NCBI GenBank assembly: GCA_025345505.1
Contig: JANVCC010000121.1
Location: 694,111-758,110, forward strand
Direction of reading: 5' to 3'
Source of the DNA: Todiramphus chloris collaris
Lineage: Eukaryota > Chordata > Aves > Coraciiformes > Alcedinidae
DNA length: 64,000 bases
Below the pieces are notes generated by a model. That model was not told where the DNA came from. It worked only from the letters and a program-made list of their open reading frames with translations, and did not search any database. Positions 13,001 to 22,184 of this stretch are shown here, piece by piece; the stretch's first letter is position 1, and each line of letters starts with the position of its first letter. A program made the position numbers and the translations under genes.

Positions 13001-14844
13001 CAGGAAATGGGTTTCTGTGACCTGTGATGGCAAAACAGCCACAGCAGTGTGATTGATTTCCACAGATAATATACATGGGCGAGTTGTCATTCTCTGCCTC
13101 AGACTGGTATACAATATTTTTCGTTGATGTTCCACACCTGCTAACACCTAATCTTTGATCTTAACTGTGGGCTTTCTTTCTTTTTTTCCTTTTTTTTTTT
13201 TTTCCTTAATCTGTGTGTGAACACAGTTTTGTGCTTTGGAAACACAAAGAATAAATCCTGCTTCTTGACAAATTTAACTGTATTTTTTTTTTAGCTTGAT
13301 TAATTGGATCTTAATACAAGTGATTTGGCTTCAGATTTTTTTTTTTCACCTTCTTTCCTCATGTTGTCAGATTGGAATTTTCTAGAGCTTAAAGAATTAG
13401 GTTGAATTTACAGCTTGGTGAAACATTCCTGGTCAAGGGAATGTCACCTTGGAGGTGAAAATGGTCTTTAACAGTACTTTTCATCAGTAGATGTCAATAA
13501 CTTTGTGACGGTGATAACTCAGCTGACAAAAAGCAGCCAGAAAGTGAAAAATTCTCCCTCTTGAAGTTTGAGTAAATGAAAAAAAGGGTAAGGATTGGGA
13601 GGAATAATCAGTGGGGCCATGAATCTCCCCTAGTCCGGGGCTGTGGGTGTTGTGCATTTTGGTTTTTCTTTTCCCTCCTGGGTCTGTATTTCAGCGCGGA
13701 GCGTAGGGATCTTGCATGGTGTACTATCACACAGCTGCAGAAGCCACTGTGCTTCACAGGTTTGCTATTGCAGTCGGTCGGTGAGAACAGGAGCCAGGTT
13801 TAACTCCCTTGTTTTCAGCATTATTGATTCTGCGCTGCAGTAGTGTAATCTGCAAACCTCTGCCGCTGAATTCTGACTGCACCTCCTCCAAGCTGCTCTC
13901 AGGAAGTGCCACTCTAGGCAGGAATGAATTGGGAATCTGTGCCTTGTCCTGCACTTGGAAGTCTGAAGCTTTAAGACTAGCTCAAGCTGAAATAAAATAA
14001 AAACCTTTTTCCAAGGGTCTGCAGGAGCACTAGAGTTATGTCTGAATCTCTTCAGAAGGGTGACTAAATGCATCGTTTTCTGCTCTCAGGACTGTGTGCT
14101 CAGTTGCCTTAAGGAAGGGCAGTGGCTCCCCTTCTGCAGTGACCTACGGTAACTTTAACCCCACAGAGCAGTATAGAGAGCACTGGAGGTGCTCTTGCTG
14201 TTGGCTGGCAGATCGACTCACCAGAGCCTGGTGGCAGTGGTGATCTTTTCAGAGAAGGGAAGCCCTAAGGTGCCCGATTCCAGGTGGCGTTTACAGAATT
14301 GGAGATTGCGAGGAGACTTGGTAAGGAATGACGTTTGGACAAGGAATAACTGACTCAGGTGACTTCCAGATTTCCTTATAGGTTTGAGCTGCACTGTAAG
14401 GGGAATGTTCTCGGAGAGGTACATGGCAAGGCAAGGCTGCCAAGGGAAATACTTGAGCACCCACTGGTTCTCTTCCCACTACAATAATCTAAGTAGCGTA
14501 CGAGGGTTGAATGCTTGGTATGTAACACACGGTATTTCAAGTGTGGTCTGTTCTGTTGCAGTTACTGTCTTCTAACTCCCCTCAGAGCGAGACTGATGCT
14601 TTGCTGTCTGAGTACTAAAGATAAGGTTTCTTGTGTCTTGCATCCCTCTTAACCCTTTAGAGGGATTCACAGCTTCTACAAGCGCTGCAGTCATGCATGC
14701 TGAAATGCAGTAACTTAGCAGAAAATCCAGTTGCACTTGTTTGTTTTGAGACTGACTTTAACGTATACTTGACAGGACATTTGGTTAAATATTATTTCTG
14801 TTTTCTCTTATCAGGTAGTTGGCAAAAAGGGAGAGAGCCACTAG
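978..14844 (+). CDS. TXNL1: TXNL1, thioredoxin-like protein 1 (partial, exons 2-8)
   Basis: Seven exons join in frame: 978-1074, 2134-2307, 5685-5807, 6177-6246, 6813-6985, 8700-8804 and 14815-14844. Together they give about 256 codons of a protein that is 289 residues in mammals. The missing N-terminal 33 codons, with the start, lie upstream of the window. The thioredoxin part begins at the CGPC redox motif (first codons of exon 2) and runs through exon 3. The PITH domain starts in exon 4 (DLMPFINKAGCECLNES) and continues to exon 7. The protein ends VVGKKGESH. In known biology TXNL1 is a cytosolic and nuclear thioredoxin-like reductase that binds the 26S proteasome lid through its PITH domain. 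All introns are GT-AG and there is no frameshift or stop, so the gene looks functional. Differences from the mammalian protein, as I recall it, are conservative (for example DSTYLES for DTTFLES). Confidence 0.97.
1075..2133 (+). other. TXNL1 intron 2
   Basis: Ordinary AT-leaning intron. I see no repeat, RNA gene or strong secondary signal. Confidence 0.9.
2134..2307 (+). CDS. TXNL1: TXNL1 exon 3 (rest of the thioredoxin fold)
   Basis: There are 58 codons from GTAATNNISATPTFLFF to DTDIPKGY, in phase 0 at both ends. The segment ATPTFLFF carries the cis-proline strand next to the active site in thioredoxin folds. The acceptor is TTCATTCCAG and the donor GTATGC. Confidence 0.97.
2308..5684 (+). 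other. TXNL1 intron 3
   Basis: A 3.4 kb T-rich intron with a short A run near 2855-2864 and several T-rich pyrimidine tracts. No recognisable repeat family or gene was seen. Confidence 0.9.
5685..5807 (+). CDS. TXNL1: TXNL1 exon 4 (linker and start of PITH domain)
   Basis: There are 41 codons, starting MDLMPFINKAGCECLNES and ending LESDCDEQ. The acceptor is TTTGCTTTCAG and the donor GTACAG; phase is 0/0. The initial Met is an internal residue, not a translation start. The cysteine-rich opening is typical of the PITH domain's N-terminal segment. Confidence 0.97.
5808..6176 (+). other. TXNL1 intron 4
   Basis: Short intron ending in a strong pyrimidine tract (about 6150-6172) and CAG. Nothing else was seen. 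Confidence 0.95.
6177..6246 (+). CDS. TXNL1: TXNL1 exon 5 (PITH domain)
   Basis: There are 23 codons plus one base, LLITVAFSQPVKLYSMKL then QGPDN. The acceptor is a long pyrimidine tract ending CCACAG and the donor GTGAGT. The exon ends in phase 1, splitting a Gly codon with exon 6. Confidence 0.97.
6247..6812 (+). other. TXNL1 intron 5
   Basis: Short AT-rich intron. No repeat was seen. Confidence 0.95.
6813..6985 (+). CDS. TXNL1: TXNL1 exon 6 (PITH domain core)
   Basis: Two bases complete the split Gly codon, then 57 codons follow, QGPKYIKIFINLPRSMDFEE to FQNVNSVT. The donor is the consensus GTAAGT. This is the most strongly conserved part of PITH domains and is unmistakable for TXNL1. Confidence 0.97.
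7252..7818 (-). pseudogene. unidentified coding-like block, possible decayed retrocopy or exons
   Basis: Reading the minus strand from 7818 downwards, one frame stays open to 7477 and includes GISIDEKSGARLENQFNP. A second frame then reads ALMRQIWENCIKSVESLL. A third frame, open down to 7114, reads ITAFKNLHAGAECKDMES. The last part ends with a perfect donor-like AAG|GTGAGT at 7252/7251 and has an acceptor-like TTACAG before 7406. The 155 bp between keep one frame. The frame changes favour a decayed gene copy; the splice-like ends favour true exons of an antisense gene. I do not recognise the family. Confidence 0.3.
8588..8636 (+). repeat. CR1 LINE 3' tail fragment
   Basis: Contains GGTCTCTTCCAACCAGAAC and ATTCTATGATTCT, the hallmark end of avian CR1. 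It lies inside TXNL1 intron 6. Confidence 0.85.
8700..8804 (+). CDS. TXNL1: TXNL1 exon 7 (end of PITH domain)
   Basis: There are 35 codons, LFVQSNHGDEETTRITYFTF to MNDFKR, in phase 0/0. The acceptor is TTTTTCTCTTTAG and the donor GTAAGT. Confidence 0.97.
11352..11562 (-). repeat. CR1 LINE 3' end, antisense
   Basis: Reads CACAGAATCACAGAAC, then CCAGGTTGGAAGAGACC, then a degraded body with CCTGAAAACCTCCACC and TTCCGGTGATTGACTGG. This is the reverse complement of a CR1 3' end and UTR. Confidence 0.85.
12071..12808 (-). CDS. unidentified antisense open frame of about 245 codons inside TXNL1 intron 7
   Basis: On the minus strand the frame is open from just after a stop at 12808-12806 to a stop at 12073-12071. 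The first ATG is about 90 codons in, so if it is coding it would need an upstream exon. An acceptor-like pyrimidine tract ending CATCAG sits at about 12775. The predicted chain has a mixed start (KRRTGYTITEHPEAELVLF), a middle with SPEQLPSATSG, and a charged, possibly coiled C-terminal end (AEMVERVKEMLDEQREQ). A good donor-like GATG|GTAAGA occurs about two thirds along. Base composition is average here, so so long a run is unlikely by chance. No family was recognised. It could be a retrocopy fragment, an exon of an antisense gene, or a coincidence. Confidence 0.3.
14815..14844 (+). CDS. TXNL1: TXNL1 exon 8 (C-terminal tail and stop)
   Basis: Nine codons, VVGKKGESH, are followed by TAG at 14842-14844. 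The acceptor is a pyrimidine tract ending CTTATCAG. The exon continues as 3' UTR. Confidence 0.96.
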   Translation, partial: VVGKKGESH

Positions 14845-14967
14845 GACGTAGAAGACACTGGAAGGCCTTATCGCAATCAAAGAGATCTCCACTTTTATCT
14901 ACAACTCCTGGATAATTGCTTGACCATAACCAGAGACTGTCAATCTGTTTCATTTAATGCCATTACC

Positions 14968-14973
14968 AATAAA
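14968..14973 (+). terminator. TXNL1: polyadenylation signal AATAAA (proximal)
   Basis: Canonical hexamer about 125 bases after the stop codon, followed by a GT/T-rich stretch. Confidence 0.7.
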
Positions 14974-15041
14974 TCCTTGCTTTTGTTGAGATGGAGTTTC
15001 CCTAGTGTGTTTCTGTTGTAATCCTCCTACATGTATTTGTA

Positions 15042-15047
15042 AATAAA
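15042..15047 (+). terminator. TXNL1: polyadenylation signal AATAAA (distal)
   Basis: Canonical hexamer within TGTAAATAAAATTC, followed by a T-rich downstream element. It is the better of the two by context. Confidence 0.75.
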
Positions 15048-15065
15048 ATTCGTTACTTTTGCCAA

Positions 15066-17410
15066 GTTTAATTTTGTTATTCTAGTAACTGTGGCTCTTC
15101 TCTTTTGTTCCATTTAAACCTCGACTGGCTTATCTTTAGAAACAGAGGACAAAATGTAGCGTGCGCTCGCTCGGAGAGCTCCAAATGTCAAATATCAGTG
15201 AAATGACGTAGAGGGCCTTCAGTGGCCACCTGAAAGTGCAATCTGAGGGACTTTGTGATGAGACAGAGTGAACTTGGAGTTGTTCCCACAAAATAGAACT
15301 GTTTCTCAGACAGGCATGACCTCAGCTGCTCTGGCAATTTCCCCCTGACAAAAGCCCGCGTGGAGTTGCTGTTCCGGTGACTCTCGGCGGCGTCGCTGGA
15401 GCGAGCTGCTCAGCACCCAGCCCTCCAGCAAGCTCTGTGCTTGGGGGGCTTTGGGTGCCTGTGTACCCCACCTGAACGTCAATTCTGTTGTCCTTTTCTT
15501 GGGTGGGTTTTCCTCTCTCTGGATCTTGATAAGGAAATGTTTATTGCAAATGTTCATTTTACATCTTAATTGGAATTCCTGCATGACTTTGGTCAATTGT
15601 CTTGGAAGCGTGCCCTAAGTAAGTCTAATAAATCGGGCATTGATCAGCAGCGTATACATAAAATACTGTATAAATTCCCTGTAAAACTTGCCAAGTGTTT
15701 TAATTGGCATAATTAATTTCTTTGTAAAGTTAAATTTGTTACATTTCTAATTACCATAAATCCAGCTAAGGCTTAAATCCCGTCCTAATTGGCATTCCTT
15801 CCTTGAACACAGTAGGGTGGTTCTCTTCTGGCTTGGCAGATCGGGGGGTTAATAGCACGCTGACTTTCTGTTAGCACAGATAGTTTCTGCAAAAGGGAAA
15901 CTGGAGGTTGTCTGGAAAAACCACCCTTCTGGGGCACGCTTGTCTGTTTGCTGCATCACTCGGGCTGCTCCTCGAAGCTTGTCTACCTGTGTCCTAGTCC
16001 ATGGCATGCGACGGTGACTCGGTTTCTTCCATGCTTCCGTGGAGGGTGTAGGGCATGTAACACACTGTACATAGAATATAAATGGGTTTAAATAGAGGGC
16101 AATATCAATACCTGTTCCTGTTGATAATTTTGTACACTAATTACCTTTTGGGTTATTGTTTAAGTGCCTCATCTTAAGTATTGCTTACCTCATGATATTT
16201 ATACCTGGGAGATTTGATAACCTGGTGATGATCCTCATCTTTGTAAAAGATTAGTCAAATTTATATTGTTTATGAGACTCTTGCGTGGTTTCCTTGGCTC
16301 GTCATGCGTACCTTCCATAACGAGACTCTGTACATAGATCCAAATAAATGTTTAGAGGTAACTGTCACGTGTTTCACTTTGTGAAAATGGAGTGGGGTTG
16401 CGCGCAAGGAGCTAGAACTAGCAAACTTGGAGTGAGGATGATGTCTCTTGAGCAGTGTCACCCTTCCATGATGGTCCTGGATGCACATGGCTTTCCTGGG
16501 GTGAGGTTTTGAGGTTGTTCTTGAGGGGAAAAGTCACACTGGTGAGCTGAGCCCTTTCACAACTGAGTGGGATCCCCAGAAGGGGCCTCTGATGCTGCTT
16601 GTGCTCACGTGGCCTGGAGGTAACTGAGATTTGTTGCTGGTGTCTCTGGCAAAAGTTGATCTCTTCCCGTGAAATGCTGGAAATCTGAGAGCGCGTGTGT
16701 ATTTTGTACCCTAGTTCGCCGGGTAGTTCTGTTTTCCCTGGAACCTTCTCTCGCTTCCTTTGTGGTTGGCAAAGCTGGTCGTGAGCTTTGCTTGGTGTCC
16801 TCGAGCACCAACAGGCTCTGTAGTCGAGGGGTTCCCCAGGACTGCGCACGCTGGCCAGGGTGTCAGGTCGGGGACCGTGAAACGAGTGAATCCACTGTGT
16901 GATGCCTGAACTAGAGCGTGGCCACGTATGATGGTCCTGTGTGATGCCCGAGAAGGCCAAGGAGGGGCACGTGAGTTGCTAGTTTTTTCCCCCTTAACAG
17001 CCAGTTTGTGTTTAGAAGAGTATTTTTAGGGCATGCCAAGAAAATGCTGACTCAAATATCAGCACTTTGCCTGCCTGGTATGAAACTCACTTGAGTGAGG
17101 GACAGTGAGTATTTATCAGGGAATTTAACTCCTAGCCCGGTTTGGCATGAATTTGGGTGCATTCAGTGCATCTTAACTGTTCTCTTCGGGGTTTCTTAAA
17201 GACCTGGCTATGACACCAAATGTATCTCTTCCTGGGCAGGGTAGAAGAAATAAATACCTAAATTACATTTCTGAGTGGAATCTTGCTCTGACATGTGTTT
17301 AGAAATCAGTTTGCGTGATAAGATTGTGTTTCCCTTGAAAGCTGTGTTGGCTGGCAGTAACTGTGTTTCTGCTGCTTCATTAGCTCTTGATAACCTTCAA
17401 ACTTCTCTTA
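15066..17410. other. TXNL1 downstream flank
   Basis: No gene was recognised. Bases 15600-16360 are AT-rich with further AATAAA hexamers (15627, 16343) and could be an extended 3' UTR or a conserved flank. Bases 16400-17000 have mixed composition with a 180-codon minus-strand frame that shows no recognisable domain. Confidence 0.6.
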
Positions 17411-17465
17411 GAATCATAGAATCGTTTTGGTTGGAAGAGACCTTTTAAGATCAAGTCCAACTGTT
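17411..17465 (-). repeat. CR1 LINE 3' tail fragment, antisense
   Basis: GAATCATAGAATCGTTTTGG followed by TTGGAAGAGACC and AAGTCCAACTG; only the end of the element is kept. Confidence 0.85.
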
Positions 17466-17612
17466 GTGTGTTTGGGTTGTTCTTTCTTTTTTGGACTGAT
17501 GTCAAAGCAGCTCCTACTTAATGGGCCTTGATCAGTAGAATGTTGAAAGGAATATGGGTAGAACTCAGAAAGTTTTTAACTTTTTGATTTTTCTCCATGG
17601 AAATGCAGGGTC

Positions 17613-17722
17613 TTGCCAAATGAACCGAGCCGGATGAGGGGCACGGGTAACGTGACAAGGGGCACAGGTAACACAATGAAGGGCACAGGTAATGCGACGA
17701 GGGGCACAGGTAACGCACTGTG
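17613..17722 (+). repeat. 21-bp minisatellite, about 4 copies
   Basis: Units of 20-22 bases built on GGGGCACAGGTAACGC with variable ends repeat four times between about 17638 and 17722. The copies differ at a few positions, so the array is not brand new. Confidence 0.85.
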
Positions 17723-17868
17723 GTGCTGCTTTCACCTGCCTGTTGGTGAAAGGTGTTTCAGGCACAGCTTTCCAGTCTCTGTGGCTGGCGTAATGGGGAT
17801 CTTAGCTCGCCTGTAGTTCTGGCAGATACTGCTTTTGTGAGCTGAAGCGGCTCCAGCTTTCTTACAGT

Positions 17869-18095
17869 GGTTTGAAACTCAGAGAGGGAGATTCAGACTG
17901 GAGAGGAGGAGAAATTGTTGATGCTGAGGGTGGTGAGAGCCTGTGCCAGGCTGCCCCGAGAGGTGGTGGCTGCCCCATCCCTGGCACCATTGCAGGGGAG
18001 GTTGCCCGGGGCTCTGAGCACCCTGCTCCAGCTGCAATGGCCCTGTCCCTGCAGGGGCTGGACCGGGTGACCTTGAGCGGTCCGTGCCCGGTCCC
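17869..18095 (+). repeat. CR1 LINE 3' end running into a CpG island
   Basis: Carries the CR1 body motifs GTGAGAGCCTGTGCCAGGCT, AGAGGTGGTGGCTGCCCC and GGGGCTCTGAGCACCCTG. Its extreme 3' end is mutated to a CpG-rich form (GACCTTGAGCGGTCC) and merges into the island at about 18060. It matches the copies at 27919 and 41801 closely. Confidence 0.9.
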
Positions 18096-18430
18096 TGCGC
18101 GGGCGCTGCCGCCCGTCCCCGGCAGGTGGCGCTGTCGCCCCGGCGGAGCGCGCAGGGGACGCGGCCTGGCCGGGGAGGGGGCGTGGCCACCCCAGGGGGC
18201 GTGGCCGGGGCGGGTCCCTCCGGGGCCACGCGTGTGCGGGGCTGGGGGGGGCAGCGCGGGGCCGAACCGCGCCGCTTTGTCCCGGGAGGACGCAAAGCGA
18301 GCGCTTCCCGCGGCGCTCTGCGGGGTGAGGGCGGGGCCCGGGCTCGGCTCGGCTGCGGGGTCCCGCGGGAGTGCCGGGGTCGGGGGCAGCGTGCGCCGTG
18401 GGATGGGCCGGAGACCCTGTCCCCCTGCAG
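18060..18430 (+). promoter_or_regulatory. CpG island, candidate promoter
   Basis: An abrupt block of very high GC and dense CpG in otherwise moderate DNA. It includes two GGGGGCGTGGCC-type GC boxes about 25 bases apart near 18180 and 18200, a GGCGGGGCC box at about 18331, and no TATA box. Such islands normally mark promoters. The strand is inferred from splice-like sites and AATAAA signals on the + side. Confidence 0.5.
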
Positions 18431-18780
18431 ACAAATAACTTCAAGGGAGGATTTCACTGGCATCCCCTCGGCTGGGGCAGAGGATACAGGTGGGCTCCAT
18501 GGCACGGGGAGCCCCAGAGCTATTGCCTCTGTTTCCACATTCCCCTACGTCTGTATCTGAGGCAGAAGGTAGAAATGTTCTGCTTTGAGAGGGACAATTA
18601 GAGAAGCGCTCGGTGGGTGGTACCACAGGACAGCGCGGGGCTTGTCCACATCTGTGCGAAGATTCTCTTTGTGTATATAATCAAATAAAACCCCAACTTA
18701 AGGGGAGTTATGCTGAACAGTAGCGAGAAGCCTATGCAAGTGATCAAATAAAGTTCAAAATACTCCAGATTAACGCTCTG
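18060..18780 (+). ncRNA. candidate unannotated transcript starting in the CpG island
   Basis: Below the island there is a donor-like GGG|GTGAGG at 18324/18325 and an acceptor-like CCCTGTCCCCCTGCAG ending at 18430. A second donor-like CAG|GTGGGC follows at 18489/18490. AATAAA occurs at 18684-18689 and 18747-18752. The order (island, splice sites, poly(A) signals) is that of a small gene. No long open frame belongs to a known family, so a noncoding RNA is the simpler guess. This is inference only. Confidence 0.25.
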
Positions 18781-21700
18781 CTCTCAGAGGTTGCTCAGCA
18801 TCCTGCTTGGCTTGTGCTGAAATCATGTTCCTGTGGCATTGGGTTAGACCAGCAAAGAGTTGCAAAGCTTTCTGTGATTCAGTTCAACTAATTACGCCGT
18901 GCTAAAATATCTAACGTGATTCGTGTGCTCTCTGGAACTTTGCAAGGGTGAATTTTGCTGTGCGATGTCTCTCACGGTGTGTTTTGCACTAGTTGGTTAT
19001 TTTTTTTTCCCCACCGTCTACCAGGACAGGATGAGAACACTTAAAACCCAAAAAACACCAAAACCATACCAAACAAAAACCAAAAGTGAGCCAAAGAAGC
19101 CCCAAACCCACCCCATGAAGTGACTGCCTATGGGTGATGCTGCCAGAGTCGGTAGGAGCAGACCGTGCAGACAAGGCACGGCTGCAGAGGGTGCAGGTCA
19201 CAGGAGTTGTAAAGTGTCAAACGCAGTCCCGTGTTGGATGCTCCTGGTGCTGAGGAATCTGCAGCTGTCTGTGTTGGACGGGAGTAGAACCAGTCCTCGG
19301 AGAGCGGGGAATGGCAGGAACTGCCTCTGACTATTGTAATCGGCGAGATTATCCCATTAATCATCTTCGTCTCTGGGAGAACCTTCCTTCTGACTCCAAG
19401 TGCTGCTTTTCCCTCGGTGCATCACATGCAAAAAAGCCTGTAATTGAAAACAATGCAGAGATGAAATCCAACTGCTCGTAGGTGTCGGGCTGAGTCCCGG
19501 CCCTGCCGGGAGCGGGGTCTATCGTGCACGTGGGCAGCGGGGTGAGAGGTGCACGTGGGCAGCGCGGCACCGAGGGCACCGCTGGCCTCTGGCCACACCT
19601 CTGGAAGGGCCTTTGGGGCTGCGAATAGTGCCGGTGTTCTCCGTTCCCAGTGTTAAGAGATGGGGGTGACAGAGATGCTTTCTTCAGGGCCTGCCTTCTG
19701 TGCAAGGGGAAAGCAGCAGGAAACGCAGGTAAATCTGAGGAAGTCCCTAAAAATACAGCGCTGTGAGAACCAGAATTGCTATCGCTGGATGAACGGTGAA
19801 TTCTTGTGTTGCTGCAGCTCTATTCCCCTAGTATTTCTCTTCAGCTGTGCTGTAGCAGCTACATTTGATCCCCAAAACTTCCTCTCTGGAGACGTGAAAA
19901 GGAGAGGAAATGATATGGACCTGGTTAGAAGGCTGACTTGTATGATTTTGCGTGTCTGTGTTGTTTTAAATTACTTCACCTACATTTCAGAGCTCTCTGA
20001 ACTGTGTGTCTCTGTAGGGCACTCTGGCAGATCGTCTCCTTGTTTTCCCTAATTCAGATCTGTAACTGCCAGAGTAAATCTGCGTTTAGATGGGTTACCC
20101 AAACCCTGGCTGCTGCGGCAGGACCTCTGGTGAGAGGTGTGCTGGGGAATAACTTGTTTTTGTTCAGCACACGTAGCGAGGAAGAGCAGCTCTCTCTGCT
20201 GATCCCCTCCAACCTGCCCTCTTTTGTTTGGCAGGCCGTGTCTGGTTTGAATGGACCCCTCAAGCCTGGCAGCTTCACCCTGGCGTGCTCCTCCGAAGGG
20301 CATCTCCCACCCAGCGCCCCGTGCTCCGCAGGCTCCGCTCTGATGGTAGGCGTGGAACTTCCCCGTGGCTGGGTGGGGAAGGTCTTCCGGAGCTCATGGC
20401 ACTGCCTGCCCGGCTCCAGCACTGAATGCCAGCGTGGCCGGGGCTGTCGGATGGATGCTGCTGGGGTTGGCATTTCTATCCCAGGAGGACAAGTTGTTCA
20501 TCTCCTTGGCCAAGGAGAGCTCTCTGCTGCAGCGCTGCTGCTCCCAGCATTCAAAAATTGAGTTGGAGGCGCTCCCTAGAAGGCAATAGGTTGATAAATA
20601 ATAAGTAACATTTAAAGCCCACGTGCTCTGTTGTATTTGGCCCTGTCTCTGAAGGTAGAACAAGAAACAATCTGACCTTGTGTTCCAAAAAAGAATCAAG
20701 TCATGTTTTCTTGGGTGGGCGTTGCTGCAGGATTCATACTACATGCATTCAATATGGAACGCGAGCTGATAATTGTTTTCAGACACAAATAATTGCCATT
20801 AAGCATTAGTTTTTGAGTGCTGTGGCTCAGGGCTGCATCAGCTCCAAATCCTGCCTGCGCGAGAAGTCTGCTTCATCTCGGGGTTTGTGACAAAATACAC
20901 CAAATGGGCAGGAAAAACCAGTGTTGTGGAACAGAGGTGCACCCTGTGGTTGGAGTGCAGCTGAAGTGATCCTGCTACCGCTTGTGTTGCCTTCCTCAGA
21001 ACCGTGTCCAGCTGGAAGACCCTTCAGCGATTCAGGAGGTGGCCCCGGCCATAACACCTTCGACGCCGAGCGGGTGCGACGGGGACCCCTTCCAGGCGTC
21101 GGTAGCTCCCCCGTCTGCGGTGAGAGCTGTGCTGTGTCTTTTACCTTGGTGTGTCTGAGTCTCTTGGCGGCTTTCCCTCTTTCCCTTTGGATGCCCTGGG
21201 CTCTAGAAGCGTTAGGTGACGGTGGTGGCACAGCAGCTTTGCTGGAGGCTGTGGCAGAACACTCGCCTCCTTGCAGAGCCTGTGGCAGCTGGGACCACAC
21301 AGGTGAGCTCCTGGTGACTCTGGTTTTAGCCCGAGTGCTGATCCTCGCAGGTACAGGAGCGCTTCTTTCAGAGAATAATGGCTCAGTTGTGCATTCTTCA
21401 GAGAATTCTTTTTTATCTCTTGCTTGAAGAGTCTTCTGTTTGCCCGGGGGCTTGACAGGAAGTCCTGATGGTGGCTGCTCTGCAGCCCCTTCTTGTCTGA
21501 ATCTCCGGGTTTCATCTGCCTTACTCGGAGGGATCTGAAAGGATCCAGTGGGGTCCAGAGGCAGGACAAGAAGAGGCCTCGGTCACCTCTGTGAGACACT
21601 GCAAAGCCTGCTCCGCTTCCCTTGCGCGTGCCATGCAGCAGCGGTCTGCTGCGTTCGGCTAGAAGGGCCGTCTGCAGCTCGTCCTTTAGGTGTTGCCTGA

Positions 21701-22184
21701 GCTGCTGGGGTTGGTAGGAGCGGAAGGGATGGGGCCAATACGTGGATCATCTCTGTTTCTTGACAGTCCAGCCCAACCAGCAGAGTAGGCTGCCTGCGGT
21801 AACCAGGCTTTGGCAGCGGGAGCGTGGATTCCCTCGGCAGAGGAGGGAGTCATGGTCTTGGCTTGCTCTGCTAAGTGTTACCGTATTTCTTCCAACTTCC
21901 ATTTCCTCTGGGCTGAGTTTCAGCTCAGCTTTCTTCCTCCAGATGCTCGTGTCTCACAGACATCTCGTTCCTTGTGATGAAGCAAGTTGAACCAGATGAG
22001 AAGACAGGGTGTATTCAAACACCCATGTCAACTTGGTGGCATTGGAGATCTTGAGAAAGAGGAGGAGCAGGGGATTGCAGCGCTTCACACGTCTCTGGAC
22101 AGTCAAAATCACCTTCTGTTCCCTGCAGTCTGTCGAAGGGAAAGGGAGCCGATAGCGTACCAACCCCTTCAGCTGCTCCTCCCG
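18781..22184. other. intergenic, no recognised gene
   Basis: Contains an A/CA-rich low-complexity run (about 19041-19115) and an AT-rich, possibly conserved patch (20690-20830). It also has a splice-bounded open block at 21000-21119 (see findings). Open frames of 130-185 codons occur but show no family signature. Confidence 0.6.

Larger units (their letters stand above)
8805..14814 (+). other. TXNL1 intron 7 (6 kb)
   Basis: The largest intron. It contains an antisense CR1 end (11352-11562), the minus-strand open frame at 12071-12808, pyrimidine and T tracts around 13180-13205 and 13280-13295, and a second minus-strand open block around 13754-13970 with an acceptor-like ATTTTATTTCAG just before it. 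Confidence 0.9.
14845..15065 (+). other. TXNL1: TXNL1 3' UTR (short form)
   Basis: The UTR runs from the stop codon to just past the second AATAAA. The cleavage position is inferred, not seen. A longer UTR is possible because AATAAA also occurs at 15627-15632 and 16343-16348. Confidence 0.75.

Noticed and set aside
17862-18538. Long frames on both strands (up to 219 codons)
   Set aside because: They overlap each other in several frames over a CR1 end and a CpG island, where stop codons are rare. No domain was seen.
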